A DNA stretch of 64,000 nt from positions 3,814,501-3,878,500 of the forward strand of contig NZ_JBBORC010000001.1 of the NCBI RefSeq assembly GCF_038004425.1, written 5' to 3'. The first letter of the stretch is position 1. Each line of letters begins with the position of its first letter. The notes beneath the pieces were generated by a model that did no database searches, was not told the DNA's origin, and saw only the letters and a program-made list of their open reading frames with translations. The position numbers and the translations under genes are program-made. This DNA is from Solibacillus sp. FSL W7-1464. GTDB taxonomy: Bacteria > Bacillota > Bacilli > Bacillales_A > Planococcaceae. Shown piece after piece: positions 10,441 through 19,864 of the stretch.

Positions 10441-10604
10441 TATTACAACGCCTTTCATTATTTACTGCACCCATTTAAATTAGTTATTATATTACCTTAA
10501 ATACAAATTACTGTAAATTTTTTATCTTTATAGAAATTTAATGATTTCAACCGATATAAACAGTAAAATAGTATTATTTAATAATACATGAAACGAGGAA
10601 GAAC

Positions 10605-11918
10605 ATGGGTATTCTGTTTTCAAGAGCAACAAAAGTTTCAAACAAGCCTTATTTTGATATAGCTAATTATGCACAGCAAGTAAATCTGGATGTTTCGAAC
10701 TATCCTACCTTACATAAACAACTTCAACTGCTAAAATTAACGAAAGAGGATTTGGCAGTAATTAAGCAGCTTGAACCTTTTGCACAACAACTTGTTCCGG
10801 TAATGGTAGAACAGTTTTACAGTGCGATTAGTTTAAGTCCTGAGCTTGTAGACATTATAGGAAGCTCAGCTCGAATGGAGCGCCTTAAAGGCACATTAAC
10901 AAAGCATATAGGAGCAATGTTCAATTGCAATATCGATTCACGTTATATTGAAGATCGTCAAACAATTGCACAAGTGCATGTAAAAATCGGTCTGCAATCA
11001 AAGTGGTATATTGCTTCATTCCAGTCGCTAACGACAACTTTCATCGACTTTATAAGTGAACTCGAAATGTCGAATAAAGAAATGGCTAAAGCAATTAATG
11101 CTTTCTCAAAACTCATTAACTTCGAGCAGCAGCTTGTAATTGAAGCATACGAAAAAGAAGAACAACGCATTCGTACTGAAAGTTCGGAAATGAAATCCAG
11201 AATTGTAGAGCGAATTCAGCACACTGCCCAAGAGTTAACGCAGATTAGTGATCAGACAAATGTATCATTAGAGGAAATTGCGGCCCAGTCGGAAGAGATT
11301 GCTTCCAATACTACTCAAGGATTAAATTTAGTAGCTGAAACAGAAAATAAATCAACGACAGGGACTACGTATTTAATTAACCAGACAGCAATCATGACAA
11401 ACATTTTGGATCGTGTAGACACATTGGAGTCTTCCATGGTTAAACTGCGTCAATCGTCTAAGAAAATTGCCGAAATTGTAGGATTAGTAACAGGCATTGC
11501 TGATCAGACAAACTTGCTTGCATTAAATGCATCTATTGAAGCAGCACGTGCAGGTGAACACGGGAAAGGATTTGCAGTAGTCGCAGATGAAGTCCGAAAG
11601 CTTGCTGAAGAAACTAAAAATGCGGTACAAAACGTTTCTCATTTAATTAAAGAAACAGAACTTAGCATTTCACAAATGTCCGATTCTGTTTCAAGTGTTG
11701 ATGAGCAAGTAAAAATGAGTGTCGATACGCAAAAAAGCTTGGCGGATTCCTTTACATCCATTACGGAAGCAGTGCATGGTATTAAAAAGCAATACGAAAA
11801 CACGAATGAGGACATTCATGCCATTTCATCTGTTATTACCGGTTTGACACATACAACAAACAATGTGTTAACATCATCGGATTCATTGCTTCACATTGTT
11901 CAGGAACTGCATGATTAA
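10605..11918 (+). CDS. hemAT: HemAT-type globin-coupled aerotaxis transducer
   Basis: The 437-residue protein has a globin sensor domain at about 20-185 and a methyl-accepting signalling domain at about 200-437. It has no membrane segment, so it is a soluble chemoreceptor. His125, in [12 protein letters not shown], fits the proximal heme ligand. The signalling hairpin tip carries [21 protein letters not shown], shortened here to its core [19 protein letters not shown]. In Bacillus HemAT binds oxygen and signals to CheA for aerotaxis. GAGGAAG precedes the ATG, and a bidirectional terminator follows. Confidence 0.92.
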   Translation: MGILFSRATKVSNKPYFDIANYAQQVNLDVSNYPTLHKQLQLLKLTKEDLAVIKQLEPFAQQLVPVMVEQFYSAISLSPELVDIIGSSARMERLKGTLTKHIGAMFNCNIDSRYIEDRQTIAQVHVKIGLQSKWYIASFQSLTTTFIDFISELEMSNKEMAKAINAFSKLINFEQQLVIEAYEKEEQRIRTESSEMKSRIVERIQHTAQELTQISDQTNVSLEEIAAQSEEIASNTTQGLNLVAETENKSTTGTTYLINQTAIMTNILDRVDTLESSMVKLRQSSKKIAEIVGLVTGIADQTNLLALNASIEAARAGEHGKGFAVVADEVRKLAEETKNAVQNVSHLIKETELSISQMSDSVSSVDEQVKMSVDTQKSLADSFTSITEAVHGIKKQYENTNEDIHAISSVITGLTHTTNNVLTSSDSLLHIVQELHD

Positions 11919-11935
11919 ATTTCATAAATAAAAGG

Positions 11936-11975
11936 AAGGATATCAACTGGCTTTTTGCCTTTGATATCCTTTTTT
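11936..11975. terminator. bidirectional terminator, hemAT / thioesterase
   Basis: An 11-bp perfect stem (AAGGATATCAA at 11936-11946 with its complement at 11961-11971) has T-rich flanks on both sides. It ends hemAT. It was probably also the terminator of the minus-strand thioesterase before the repeat element was inserted between them. Confidence 0.85.
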
Positions 11976-11979
11976 CTAA

Positions 11980-12262
11980 GCACGGCGTTTTTTGCTGAGC
12001 GTTAAAAATTAATTTCCATTCCGGGACGCTTTCCGCGGGCACGGCGTGAGGCCAACACGATGTTGGTCACAAAAGCGTTGCCACAGGACGTGGTGCTCTT
12101 AGCTTTTGTTCTTAAGTCTCAGGCGTCGTGCTATTCCCGCAGGAGTCGCCCTCCATTCCAATCAATTTTATAAAATATCCGTTTTTTAATACGGCTTTTC
12201 CTCTTATTAAAAATATTACTTCTACTACTGTCCCAAACCTATTTTTATGCACGGCGTTTTTT
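11980..12262. repeat. intergenic repeat element copy 1 with flanking direct repeats
   Basis: The 14-bp sequence GCACGGCGTTTTTT occurs at 11980-11993 and 12249-12262. Between them lies a GC-rich core (about 11994-12170) containing CCGGGACGCTTTCCGCGGGC and CTATTCCCGCAGGAGTCGCC. Its ends are imperfect inverted repeats that begin AAAATTGATT or a close variant. The core recurs at 28139-28338. Similar GGGACGCTTTCCGCGGG repeats are scattered in Bacillales genomes. No coding frame in it is convincing. Confidence 0.75.
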
Positions 12263-12733
12263 TGATAATGCTCGCTTTTGTTTTCGGTGTTCCTGACGAA
12301 TCGGGCCTGTTTCAAATAAATGCCGCTCAAAATCGGTCTCCGGCTCTACACCCGGTACTTCTTTCGGCTTGCCGTTTTCATCAATTGCAACCATCGTTAC
12401 GAAAGATTCCGTCGTTAGTTTCTTTGCACCTGTCTTAATATTTCTTGATACAACCCGTACATATACTTCCATCGAAGTACGACCTGTCCCAGATACAACA
12501 GCTTCCAACTCGATCATGTCACCTGCATAGGCAGAGGATACGAAATCCACTGAGTCAAAAGAAGCAGTAACGACTTCACCTTGGCAATGTTTCATTGCAG
12601 CAATCGCCGCAATTTCATCAATATATGCTAACACTTTTCCTCCGAATATCGATTGATGGTGATTTGTATCAGGAGGTAGTACTAATCGTGTTTGGATAGA
12701 TTTTGAAAAGCTCATCGGCAGAGTATTTTTCAT
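12245..12733 (-). CDS. acyl-CoA thioesterase, hotdog fold (YkhA-like)
   Basis: The 162-residue product is a BFIT/YciA-type acyl-CoA hydrolase that cleaves acyl-CoA thioesters in the cytosol. Family features are NHHQSIFGGKVLAYIDE near residue 25, the GEVVTASFDSVDFV strand, and SFVTMVAIDENGKP. I chose the ATG at 12733 because GAAAGGAGG sits at ideal distance; a start ten codons earlier has none. The last codons (KKRRA, stop TAA) lie within a 14-bp sequence duplicated at the far side of the adjacent repeat element, where the same frame would read Ala then TAG. Confidence 0.88.
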   Translation of the reverse strand: MKNTLPMSFSKSIQTRLVLPPDTNHHQSIFGGKVLAYIDEIAAIAAMKHCQGEVVTASFDSVDFVSSAYAGDMIELEAVVSGTGRTSMEVYVRVVSRNIKTGAKKLTTESFVTMVAIDENGKPKEVPGVEPETDFERHLFETGPIRQEHRKQKRALSKKRRA

Positions 12734-12797
12734 AATCTTCCTCCTTTCTAAACTACACTCCATGTTACTATTCAGAAGATGGAAGTGCTAGTACAAA

Positions 12798-14228
12798 CTA
12801 TTCATAATTCAACTTCATTGTAATAAATTTTAAATCGGTCATTTCTTCTACTGCATACTTAATGCCTTCTTTACCGTATCCGCTCATTTTGACGCCTCCA
12901 TACGGCATATTGTCTACACGGAATGTCGGAATATCATTAATGATGACTGCGCCTGCTTCAATCTCTTCGGCAGCTTTCATCGCATCTGTTAATACATTTG
13001 TGTAAATCCCGGCATTTAACGCAAGCTCTGATTGGTTTACAAGGGCAATAGCCTCGTCCAGCGTTTCATACGGCACAATCGATACAATTGGCGCAAACGT
13101 CTCTTCACAAACAATTCTCATATCAGCTTTTACATTCGTCATGACCGTTGGAGAGCATGTGCGCTCTGTAAATTCAGCTCCTGTTGCAACCGTTGCACCT
13201 TGCTGTTTCGCCTCTTCAATCCAGTTTTTTATACGGCTAACTTCATCCGGATGAATCATGGCACTCACATCCGTTTTTTCATCATGCGGGTCCCCTACAG
13301 CCAGTTTCTTTGTCTCTTCAACAAATAATTTTGTAAATGCATCATAAATCGAAGTATGAACATAAATGCGCTGCAATGAAATACATACTTGTCCGGCAAA
13401 TCCAAATGCACCGCCTACACCACGCTTCATAATTTTTTCAAGCGGTGTTGAAGGTTCTACAATAAGTGCCGCATTTGAACCAAGTTCCAGTGTAATTTTC
13501 CGCAAACCGACTTTTTCTTTAATTTTTAGGCCAACCGCACCACTACCTGTAAATGTCACTTTTTTTACAAGCGGATGTGTTACAAGTGTTTCGCTCAATT
13601 CACCGCCACTGCCCGTCACAATTTGCAATGCACCATCCGGTAAACCTGCTTCTTTGAAGATTTCCGCCATCACAAGTGCACTTAACGGGGTTTGGGATGC
13701 AGGCTTTAATACAACTGTATTCCCCACAGCAAAGGCCGGACCTAATTTATGGGCTACGAGGTTAAATGGAAAATTAAACGGTGTAATCGCAGAAACTACG
13801 CCTAATGGAACTCGCTTCGTATAGCCGATTCTGTCTTTTACACCTGGTGCTGCATCCAGCGGAATCGTTTCGCCTGTACTTTGTTTTGCCGCTTCTGCTG
13901 CGAACTGGTATGTCGCAATCGTACGGTCTATTTCGCCAATACCCGCTGAAATAGGTTTTGCCGCTTCATCCGCCAATATTTTTGCAAGCTCCTGTTTACG
14001 TTCCCGCATGATCGTCACGACTTTGTATAAAATTTCCGCACGTTCATAAGCAGTCGTTTTTTTGAATGACTGGAATGTTTGATGGGCACCTTCAATTGCA
14101 CGCTCCACATCTGCTGCCGTCGCTTTTGCTACATTTGCAAGTACTTCTCCCGTATAAGGTGCTGTTAACTCAGTTGTATCATTGGTACTTTCCCATTGAC
14201 CATTAATCCATAATTTTGTCTTTTTCAT
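12798..14228 (-). CDS. aldehyde dehydrogenase family protein
   Basis: The 476-residue protein is a complete NAD(P)-dependent aldehyde dehydrogenase. The cofactor and oxyanion region is TPFNFPFNLVAHK near residue 150. The general base Glu is in LELGSNAAL near 250, and the catalytic Cys is in GFAGQVCISLQR near 285. This CISLQR variant occurs in glyceraldehyde-3-phosphate/lactaldehyde-type enzymes, but the substrate cannot be read from sequence. GAGGAG precedes the ATG. The DUF4003 gene 31 bp upstream may share its transcript. Confidence 0.88.
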   Translation of the reverse strand: MKKTKLWINGQWESTNDTTELTAPYTGEVLANVAKATAADVERAIEGAHQTFQSFKKTTAYERAEILYKVVTIMRERKQELAKILADEAAKPISAGIGEIDRTIATYQFAAEAAKQSTGETIPLDAAPGVKDRIGYTKRVPLGVVSAITPFNFPFNLVAHKLGPAFAVGNTVVLKPASQTPLSALVMAEIFKEAGLPDGALQIVTGSGGELSETLVTHPLVKKVTFTGSGAVGLKIKEKVGLRKITLELGSNAALIVEPSTPLEKIMKRGVGGAFGFAGQVCISLQRIYVHTSIYDAFTKLFVEETKKLAVGDPHDEKTDVSAMIHPDEVSRIKNWIEEAKQQGATVATGAEFTERTCSPTVMTNVKADMRIVCEETFAPIVSIVPYETLDEAIALVNQSELALNAGIYTNVLTDAMKAAEEIEAGAVIINDIPTFRVDNMPYGGVKMSGYGKEGIKYAVEEMTDLKFITMKLNYE

Positions 14229-14259
14229 TTAATTCACTCCTCACTATTGTTTACCCAAT

Positions 14260-15234
14260 TTAAAAAATTATATCGAGAATATCAATTGCCAATAGAAATG
14301 GTAAATCTCCTATATAATCGCTCATTGTAAGAGCCTGCATAAATAATAAACTATCGTTGAAATCAGATAATGTATCATTTTCAATCAAATTTTCCAGCAC
14401 AAATTGTACAGCGACCATTAAAGCATACGCTTGCATCCCCATAAACATCGAAAGTTTGACGAGCATCCTTTCCATTTCTACAATTTCATCGACAACTTCT
14501 GATGTAGCGCCTGCTACAGCAAGCAACGCTAAATACGGATAAAATCTTCTCTCCACTTTCACACCACTATTTATAAATGACTGCCTCATCGCAACTACAT
14601 ATTCAGTCAATACAGGCTGAAATTCTTCATCATATAATGACAATAGCTGAGTCATTGCCTGCAGGGCATCACCGTTTTTAAATCCTTCGCTGTGCAGTGC
14701 ATCATAGTATTTCCGCATTGTTTCGGCAAGATTAACTGGATTACTTTGCTTCTTTGTCAATAAAACCGCGTAGGGGATATCATCTTTTCCTGTCAGGAAG
14801 TAATGATGCTTTTTCATCTCATCATGTAAAATTTTCGCTTTTTTTGCATGTGCTTCGTCCGTTAAAAAAAGGGCTGCAATGCGTAAATATCCGCTGCTTT
14901 TAAACCCTGCACTCAATAATGCCTTTTCATTGGACCTTACTCGATGAAGCTCCTGTTCAGGCTGCGGATGCAAAACGAAATGTCCTAACATTTTATACGT
15001 TAAAACTGATTTATTTGATGGTGTAGAGAAAAACTCGAAAAATGATTGCTTCGACTTTTGACTATGTATACCTTTTACATTTTTCTCGAATAAAGGACCA
15101 TTGAATGTTTCACGTGAAAATGTAAATTGTACAGCTAACGGTATCAGGGCATTGCTTTGAATATCTGCTCCGAAAAACAGCTCCATCCGCTCGTTATTAT
15201 TTTTTAGTAATTGTATAAAGGTTGTTTGATCCAT
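14260..15234 (-). CDS. DUF4003 family protein
   Basis: The 324-residue soluble protein resembles DUF4003 proteins of Bacillales: an N-terminal segment starting with a helix and NNNERM, a repeated helical middle with HPQPEQEL, and an all-helical C-terminal region rich in Leu and Met. Function is unknown. There is no signal peptide or clear catalytic motif. AGGAGGAG lies before the ATG. The family assignment is from memory of its pattern and is moderately certain. Confidence 0.65.
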   Translation of the reverse strand: MDQTTFIQLLKNNNERMELFFGADIQSNALIPLAVQFTFSRETFNGPLFEKNVKGIHSQKSKQSFFEFFSTPSNKSVLTYKMLGHFVLHPQPEQELHRVRSNEKALLSAGFKSSGYLRIAALFLTDEAHAKKAKILHDEMKKHHYFLTGKDDIPYAVLLTKKQSNPVNLAETMRKYYDALHSEGFKNGDALQAMTQLLSLYDEEFQPVLTEYVVAMRQSFINSGVKVERRFYPYLALLAVAGATSEVVDEIVEMERMLVKLSMFMGMQAYALMVAVQFVLENLIENDTLSDFNDSLLFMQALTMSDYIGDLPFLLAIDILDIIF

Positions 15235-15304
15235 CAGTTCACACTCCTCCTTCTGATTATACGCCTAAATTTTTGAAGTGAAAAAATTTTGCTTTTCTTC
15301 TACA

Positions 15305-15343
15305 AAAAAGAGGAATGCTGATTGTTAACCAGCATTCCCCTCT
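15305..15343 (-). terminator. intrinsic terminator of aldehyde dehydrogenase/DUF779 pair
   Basis: On the minus strand a hairpin with arms AGAGGGGAATGCTG and CAGCATTCCTCT (one bulge) is followed by six T. It lies directly after the DUF779 stop. Confidence 0.85.
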
Positions 15344-15350
15344 AACAACA

Positions 15351-15707
15351 TTATACTTGAAGCTCATCAAGCTCTTCTTTTGTGAAGGCCCGTGATCTAG
15401 ATAAAAAGCGCTTTCCTTCAACGCCTTCCAACGAAAACATTCCACCACGTCCATCGACGACATCAATAATGATCTGGGTATGCTTCCAATAATCATATTG
15501 GTTTTTGTGCATATAAAATGGACTTCCACCAATATGACCAAGCAGTATATCCTGGTTGCCGATAATTAAATCGCCATCCGGATAACACATTGGAGAAGAA
15601 CCATCACAGCAGCCTCCCGATTGGTGGAACATAACAGGTCCGTGGCGTTCTTTCAACTTCTCGATCAATTGCAGTGCTGCCTCGGTTGCTTTAACGCGTT
15701 CAACCAA
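15351..15707 (-). CDS. DUF779 domain-containing protein
   Basis: The protein of about 118 residues has HQSGGCCDGSSPMCY near its start, a Cys-rich DUF779 signature, and IGGSPFYM later. DUF779 genes commonly lie beside acetaldehyde dehydrogenases of the AcoD/ExaC type, as here, 18 bp after that gene. A role in aldehyde metabolism is inferred from this pairing; the biochemical role is unknown. I prefer the TTG at 15707, eight bases after GGGGGG. A GTG at 15716 touches the ribosome site. Confidence 0.82.
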   Translation of the reverse strand: MVERVKATEAALQLIEKLKERHGPVMFHQSGGCCDGSSPMCYPDGDLIIGNQDILLGHIGGSPFYMHKNQYDYWKHTQIIIDVVDGRGGMFSLEGVEGKRFLSRSRAFTKEELDELQV

Positions 15708-15725
15708 ATTTTGCACCCCCCTCTC

Positions 15726-17252
15726 TTAGAAGAAGCCTAAGCGGTTTTCATCATAGCTGACTAACAGGTTTTTCGTCTGTTGATAGTGGCTTAACATCAT
15801 CTTATGGTTTTCACGTCCAACACCACTCATCTTATAGCCGCCGAATGCTGCATGTGCCGGATATGCATGGTAGCAGTTCGTCCACACACGGCCTGCCTGA
15901 ATGCCGCGGCCAAAACGGTAAGCTGTATTCATATCACGTGTCCAAACACCCGATCCCAACCCGTATAATGTATCATTTGCGATTTCCAATGCTTCTTCTT
16001 TCGTTTTAAATGTTGTTACAGCAACAACCGGACCGAAAATTTCCTCTTGGAAAATACGCATTTTATTATGACCTTTAAATACAGTCGGCTTAATATAGTA
16101 ACCGTCTGCAAAATCGCCGCCTAAATCATTTTTCTCTCCGCCGATTAAGCATTCCGCGCCTTCTTCTTTACCGATTTGTAAATAAGATTGGATTTTCTCC
16201 ATTTGTTCTGATGATGCTTGAGCACCCATCATTGTATCTGTATCTAAAGGGTTACCTGTTTTAATTGCTTCAACGCGCTTTAATACTCGTTCCATAAATT
16301 TCTCGTAAATCGATTCCTGAATAAGTGCACGAGAAGGACATGTACATACTTCACCTTGGTTTAAAGCGAATAATACAAAGCCTTCCACCGCTTTATCCAA
16401 AAATGCATCATCTGCATCCATAATGTCTTCGAAGAAAATGTTCGGTGATTTACCGCCCAATTCCAAAGTAACCGGAATCAGATTTTGTGATGCATATTGC
16501 ATAATAAGTCGACCTGTCGTCGTCTCACCGGTAAACGCTATTTTCCCAATGCGCGGATTTGAAGCTAACGGCTTTCCTGCTTCCAAACCGAAGCCATTCA
16601 CAACATTAAGCACACCTGGAGGAAGTAAATCTTCAATCAGCTCAACAAGTACTAAAATGGATGCTGGTGTTTGCTCAGCCGGCTTTAATACGACACAGTT
16701 TCCTGCAGCTAAAGCAGGTGCCAATTTCCAGACAGCCATCAGTAACGGGAAGTTCCATGGAATAATTTGTCCAACGACACCAATCGGCTCATGGAAGTGA
16801 TAGGCCACTGTATTTTCATCAATCTGGCTAAGAGACCCTTCCTGTGCGCGTAAAGCACCCGCAAAATAGCGGAAGTGATCAATGCCCAAAGGTAAATCTG
16901 CATTCAAAGTTTCGCGTACTGCCTTACCGTTATCCCAAGTTTCTGCAACGGCCAGCATTTCTAAATTTTGTTCCATACGATCTGCAATTTTCAGTAAAAT
17001 ATTCGAGCGTTCAGTTGCCGATGTCTTACCCCAGGCATCCTTTGCCGCATGGGCTGCATCTAAAGCAAGCTCGATATCTTCTTCCGTAGAGCGCGCAACT
17101 TGGGTAAACACTTTACCAGTTACAGGGGTAATATTGTCGAAGTACTCCCCTTTTACTGGCGGTGTCCATTTACCACCGATAAAGTTGTCGTAACGCTCCT
17201 TGAAATTTACTAATGCGCCATCCGTGTTTGGATTTTGATACACTGCTGCCAT
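15726..17252 (-). CDS. acetaldehyde-type aldehyde dehydrogenase (AcoD/ExaC-like)
   Basis: The 508-residue enzyme begins with the family pattern [20 protein letters not shown]. It carries [20 protein letters not shown] near 155, catalytic Glu in LELGGKSPN near 260, and catalytic Cys in [14 protein letters not shown] near 300. The CTCPSR variant and the following DUF779 gene match AcoD/ExaC NAD-dependent acetaldehyde dehydrogenases. I chose the ATG at 17252, with GGGGAGAG about seven bases before it. A start seven codons upstream overlaps that site. Confidence 0.9.
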   Translation of the reverse strand: MAAVYQNPNTDGALVNFKERYDNFIGGKWTPPVKGEYFDNITPVTGKVFTQVARSTEEDIELALDAAHAAKDAWGKTSATERSNILLKIADRMEQNLEMLAVAETWDNGKAVRETLNADLPLGIDHFRYFAGALRAQEGSLSQIDENTVAYHFHEPIGVVGQIIPWNFPLLMAVWKLAPALAAGNCVVLKPAEQTPASILVLVELIEDLLPPGVLNVVNGFGLEAGKPLASNPRIGKIAFTGETTTGRLIMQYASQNLIPVTLELGGKSPNIFFEDIMDADDAFLDKAVEGFVLFALNQGEVCTCPSRALIQESIYEKFMERVLKRVEAIKTGNPLDTDTMMGAQASSEQMEKIQSYLQIGKEEGAECLIGGEKNDLGGDFADGYYIKPTVFKGHNKMRIFQEEIFGPVVAVTTFKTKEEALEIANDTLYGLGSGVWTRDMNTAYRFGRGIQAGRVWTNCYHAYPAHAAFGGYKMSGVGRENHKMMLSHYQQTKNLLVSYDENRLGFF

Positions 17253-17546
17253 TGAAATCTCTCCCCTTTGCACAAATTATGGTGACCATACCTTCTCATA
17301 AAAAGGCCATGATGAAATCCATGCTGTAAAGCTCACTCTTCTGTGAGAGGTATCTTCATCTACTATATTGTCAGAAAAATGGAATCATTTCAAATATTAA
17401 ACTACAATTTTCTGATTATTTTATTATTCTCCACTCTGTTATACTGAAAATAGAGAGAATACTATAATAAAAATGTATAAAACGGGTAAATTCCAGTAAA
17501 GATAGGTTTATTCATTCTATATTTAAGTGTCATTTCGAATGAAGTA
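17253..17546. other. intergenic region upstream of aldehyde dehydrogenase and rluF
   Basis: This AT-rich spacer sits between divergent genes. A small inverted repeat (CTCAC with GTGAG, about 17332-17347) lies upstream of the aldehyde dehydrogenase. I looked for a -24/-12 sigma-54 promoter and did not find a good one. Confidence 0.4.
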
Positions 17547-17576
17547 TTACAAAAGTACAGATAAACTCTGTATACT
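17547..17576 (+). promoter_or_regulatory. likely sigma-A promoter of the pseudouridine synthase
   Basis: TTACAA at 17547-17552 and TATACT at 17571-17576 are separated by 18 bases, 30 bases before the start codon. The -10 is near consensus; the -35 is weaker. Confidence 0.55.
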
Positions 17577-17605
17577 GAGGATATTCTATTAGTAGGTGAA
17601 AAATT

Positions 17606-18310
17606 ATGAGAATCAATAAATTTTTAGCAGAAACAGGCATCGTGTCACGTCGCGGTGCAGATAAATGGGTAGAAGACGGCCGTGTAAAAATCAATGGGAT
17701 TGTAGCGACAAACGGCAGCCAAGTTGAAACAGGTGATGAAGTATTAGTTGATGGTAAGCCTGTAAAACGACAGGAAGAACTAGTATATATCGTATTGAAC
17801 AAACCTGTAGGGATTACAAGTACAACGGAAAAGCATATCGAAGGAAATGTGGTGGATTTTATAAACCATCCGCTGCGTATTTTCCATATCGGACGTCTCG
17901 ATAAAGATTCAGAGGGATTACTGCTTCTTACAAATGACGGAGATATCGTCAACGAAATTTTACGGGCAGAAAACCACCATGAAAAGGAATATGTAGTACA
18001 GGTGGACAAGCCGATTACTGATCAATTCATCCATGATATGGGCTCGGGTGTGGAAATTTTAGATACAACGACATTACCTTGCCGCGTAGAAAAAGTTTCC
18101 TCAAAAGTGTTTAAAATTATTTTAGAGCAAGGGTTAAATCGCCAAATTCGCCGTATGTGTTCTGCACTTGGCTATTCGGTACAGCGATTACAACGCATTC
18201 GTATTATGAATATTCATATCGGCAATTTAAAAGTCGGACAGTGGCGTGACCTTACAGATAAAGAAAAAAATGAACTGTTCCAATTACTGAACTACACACC
18301 AAAACAGTAA
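17606..18310 (+). CDS. 23S rRNA pseudouridine synthase, RluF/RsuA-RluB family
   Basis: The 234-residue protein begins with an S4 RNA-binding domain (MRINKFLAETGIVSRRGADK), here quoted to 20 residues. The catalytic domain has IGRLDKDSEGLLLLTNDGD, whose Asp is the nucleophile. GLNRQIRRMCSALGY is the second signature. Length and the NRQIRRM motif point to RluF-like enzymes that modify 23S rRNA. A likely promoter lies just upstream, and GGTG precedes the ATG by about seven bases. Confidence 0.92.
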   Translation: MRINKFLAETGIVSRRGADKWVEDGRVKINGIVATNGSQVETGDEVLVDGKPVKRQEELVYIVLNKPVGITSTTEKHIEGNVVDFINHPLRIFHIGRLDKDSEGLLLLTNDGDIVNEILRAENHHEKEYVVQVDKPITDQFIHDMGSGVEILDTTTLPCRVEKVSSKVFKIILEQGLNRQIRRMCSALGYSVQRLQRIRIMNIHIGNLKVGQWRDLTDKEKNELFQLLNYTPKQ

Positions 18311-18361
18311 GTACTGTTCCCATGTTTTGAACGTTCCTTTATATGCAAAGGGGGCATCATC

Positions 18362-19087
18362 ATGCTGACAATTAAACCAACTGAAAACTTAACAGGATTA
18401 ACAGTAAGTGGGGATTATTGGGATTTAGATGATGTGATTCATGCAATTTATGAAGTGATCGGGGAAGAAAAGCGATACTTTCATTACGAGGGAGTAAGGC
18501 AGCGCTTATTATCATTTTGTTTAAAAATGCGCCAGGCTTCCAAAGGCGAACACCATATTGATTTTGTGCCAAATGGGATGAATAAAGAGACAAGAAAGAA
18601 AATGAATGCGATTATTCCGGAGCGAAATATTTATTACCGGGTCAATTTTTTATTACCTGAACTTATTTTTGCAGCATTGGCATTAAATGACTTCATTTCT
18701 CTTTATAAACAGACTATAAATAATTCGGAATGGAGCATCGCTGTTACATCGGTTCGTAAATTTCAGGCACTTGTTGCTGATGCGATCGCCTCTTTCATGA
18801 CAAAGGAGCATTACGTGGCGTTTTTAACGAGGCTTCATACAAAATCTCCATTGTTCCATCATTATGCACCGCAGTATGTTGATATTTTAAATTTGGAGTA
18901 TTTATCATTAACTAAAGAGGAACGTGCAGCACATATTACCTCGTTCGCTCTGCGCTTTCTGACAGAGGATGAGACATATAAAGTACTCATTCAACAGCTT
19001 TCAGGAGTAACAAGCATTTCAAAGCAGTCATTCCATGAAGTGGAGCTTACATTCAAATATCCGGAAGAGGATAAGATCGTTTGGTAA
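18362..19087 (+). CDS. conserved hypothetical protein
   Basis: The 241-residue soluble protein starts after AAAGGGGGC. It opens with LTVSGDYWDLDDVIHAIYEV, then has a mixed alpha/beta region and a helical C-terminal half. I see no signal peptide, membrane segment or catalytic motif. The style recalls DUF6904 proteins, but I am not sure. It lies 51 bp after the pseudouridine synthase on the same strand and shares the terminator that follows. Confidence 0.7.
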   Translation: MLTIKPTENLTGLTVSGDYWDLDDVIHAIYEVIGEEKRYFHYEGVRQRLLSFCLKMRQASKGEHHIDFVPNGMNKETRKKMNAIIPERNIYYRVNFLLPELIFAALALNDFISLYKQTINNSEWSIAVTSVRKFQALVADAIASFMTKEHYVAFLTRLHTKSPLFHHYAPQYVDILNLEYLSLTKEERAAHITSFALRFLTEDETYKVLIQQLSGVTSISKQSFHEVELTFKYPEEDKIVW

Positions 19088-19105
19088 CCTTTCTAGGAGT
19101 CCTAA

Positions 19106-19150
19106 TAATAAAAGGTCCGCTATTTTCAATTTGAAAGTAGCGGACTTTTA
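19106..19150. terminator. convergent terminator
   Basis: A long stem (AAAAGGTCCGCTATTTTCAA against its near complement ending GCGGACTTTT) lies between convergent genes. It has T-rich flanks on both strands, so it can end both the hypothetical gene and livF. Confidence 0.85.
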
Positions 19151-19155
19151 TCATT

Positions 19156-19863
19156 TTATAATCCGCCCAAATAAGCGGCTCTTACTTCATCGCTTTCCTG
19201 CAGTTCTTTTGCTGAACCTGTCAGGACGATTTTGCCTGTTTCCAAAACATAGGCTCGGTGGGCGACGGATAATGCCATATGGGCGTTTTGCTCTACAAGA
19301 AGTACCGTCACGCCTTCTTTGTTGACCATTTCAATAATGTTGAAGATATTTTTTACCATAAGCGGGGCTAGACCCATTGATGGCTCATCCATAATGATCA
19401 GCTTCGGCTTAGCCATTAAAGCGCGGCCCATTGCAAGCATTTGCTGTTCACCGCCAGATAAAGTCCCAGAAAGCTGCTTGCGTCGCTCTAACAGGCGTGG
19501 AAATAATTCAAATACATGATTTAAATCCTTTTTTATAGCTTCACGGTCAGACCGTAAATAAGCACCAAGTTCCAAATTTTCCTCTACCGTCATATTTGAG
19601 AAAACGCGACGTCCTTCAGGTACATGGGAAAGCCCTGCCTTTACAATCGATTGTGCCGGCTTTCCGCTAATAGCCGTACCTAAATATTCAATTGAACCTC
19701 GCTTTGGCTTCAGTAAACCTGAGATGGTTTTCAGTAATGTACTTTTCCCTGCTCCATTGGCACCGATCAGTGTTACTATTTCACCTTCCTTTACTTCGAG
19801 GGAGATTCCTTTCAATGCTTGGATATTGCCATAAAATACATCGATATCATTAATTATTAGCAT
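19156..19863 (-). CDS. livF: branched-chain amino acid ABC transporter ATPase LivF
   Basis: The 235-residue ATPase has Walker A GANGAGKST near residue 35, signature LSGGEQQM near 135, and Walker B KLIIMDEPSMGLAP. The LAYLGGL-type end and HVPEGRRVF are typical of LivF. It powers import of Leu, Ile or Val together with LivG. It follows livG by one base in the livHMGF operon. Confidence 0.95.
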   Translation of the reverse strand: MLIINDIDVFYGNIQALKGISLEVKEGEIVTLIGANGAGKSTLLKTISGLLKPKRGSIEYLGTAISGKPAQSIVKAGLSHVPEGRRVFSNMTVEENLELGAYLRSDREAIKKDLNHVFELFPRLLERRKQLSGTLSGGEQQMLAMGRALMAKPKLIIMDEPSMGLAPLMVKNIFNIIEMVNKEGVTVLLVEQNAHMALSVAHRAYVLETGKIVLTGSAKELQESDEVRAAYLGGL

Positions 19864-19864
19864 A

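Noticed and set aside
12112-12330. Minus-strand frame between the repeat element and the thioesterase
   Set aside because: It spans the repeat and the antisense-phase end of the thioesterase; no ribosome site or family.
15257-15541. Minus-strand frame overlapping the DUF779 gene
   Set aside because: It lies in another frame over a recognised gene and its terminator, with no family match.
17253-17350. Sigma-54 promoter for the AcoD-like dehydrogenase
   Set aside because: A TGGC is present, but no GC at the right spacing for a -24/-12 element, and no enhancer-binding regulator gene lies nearby.
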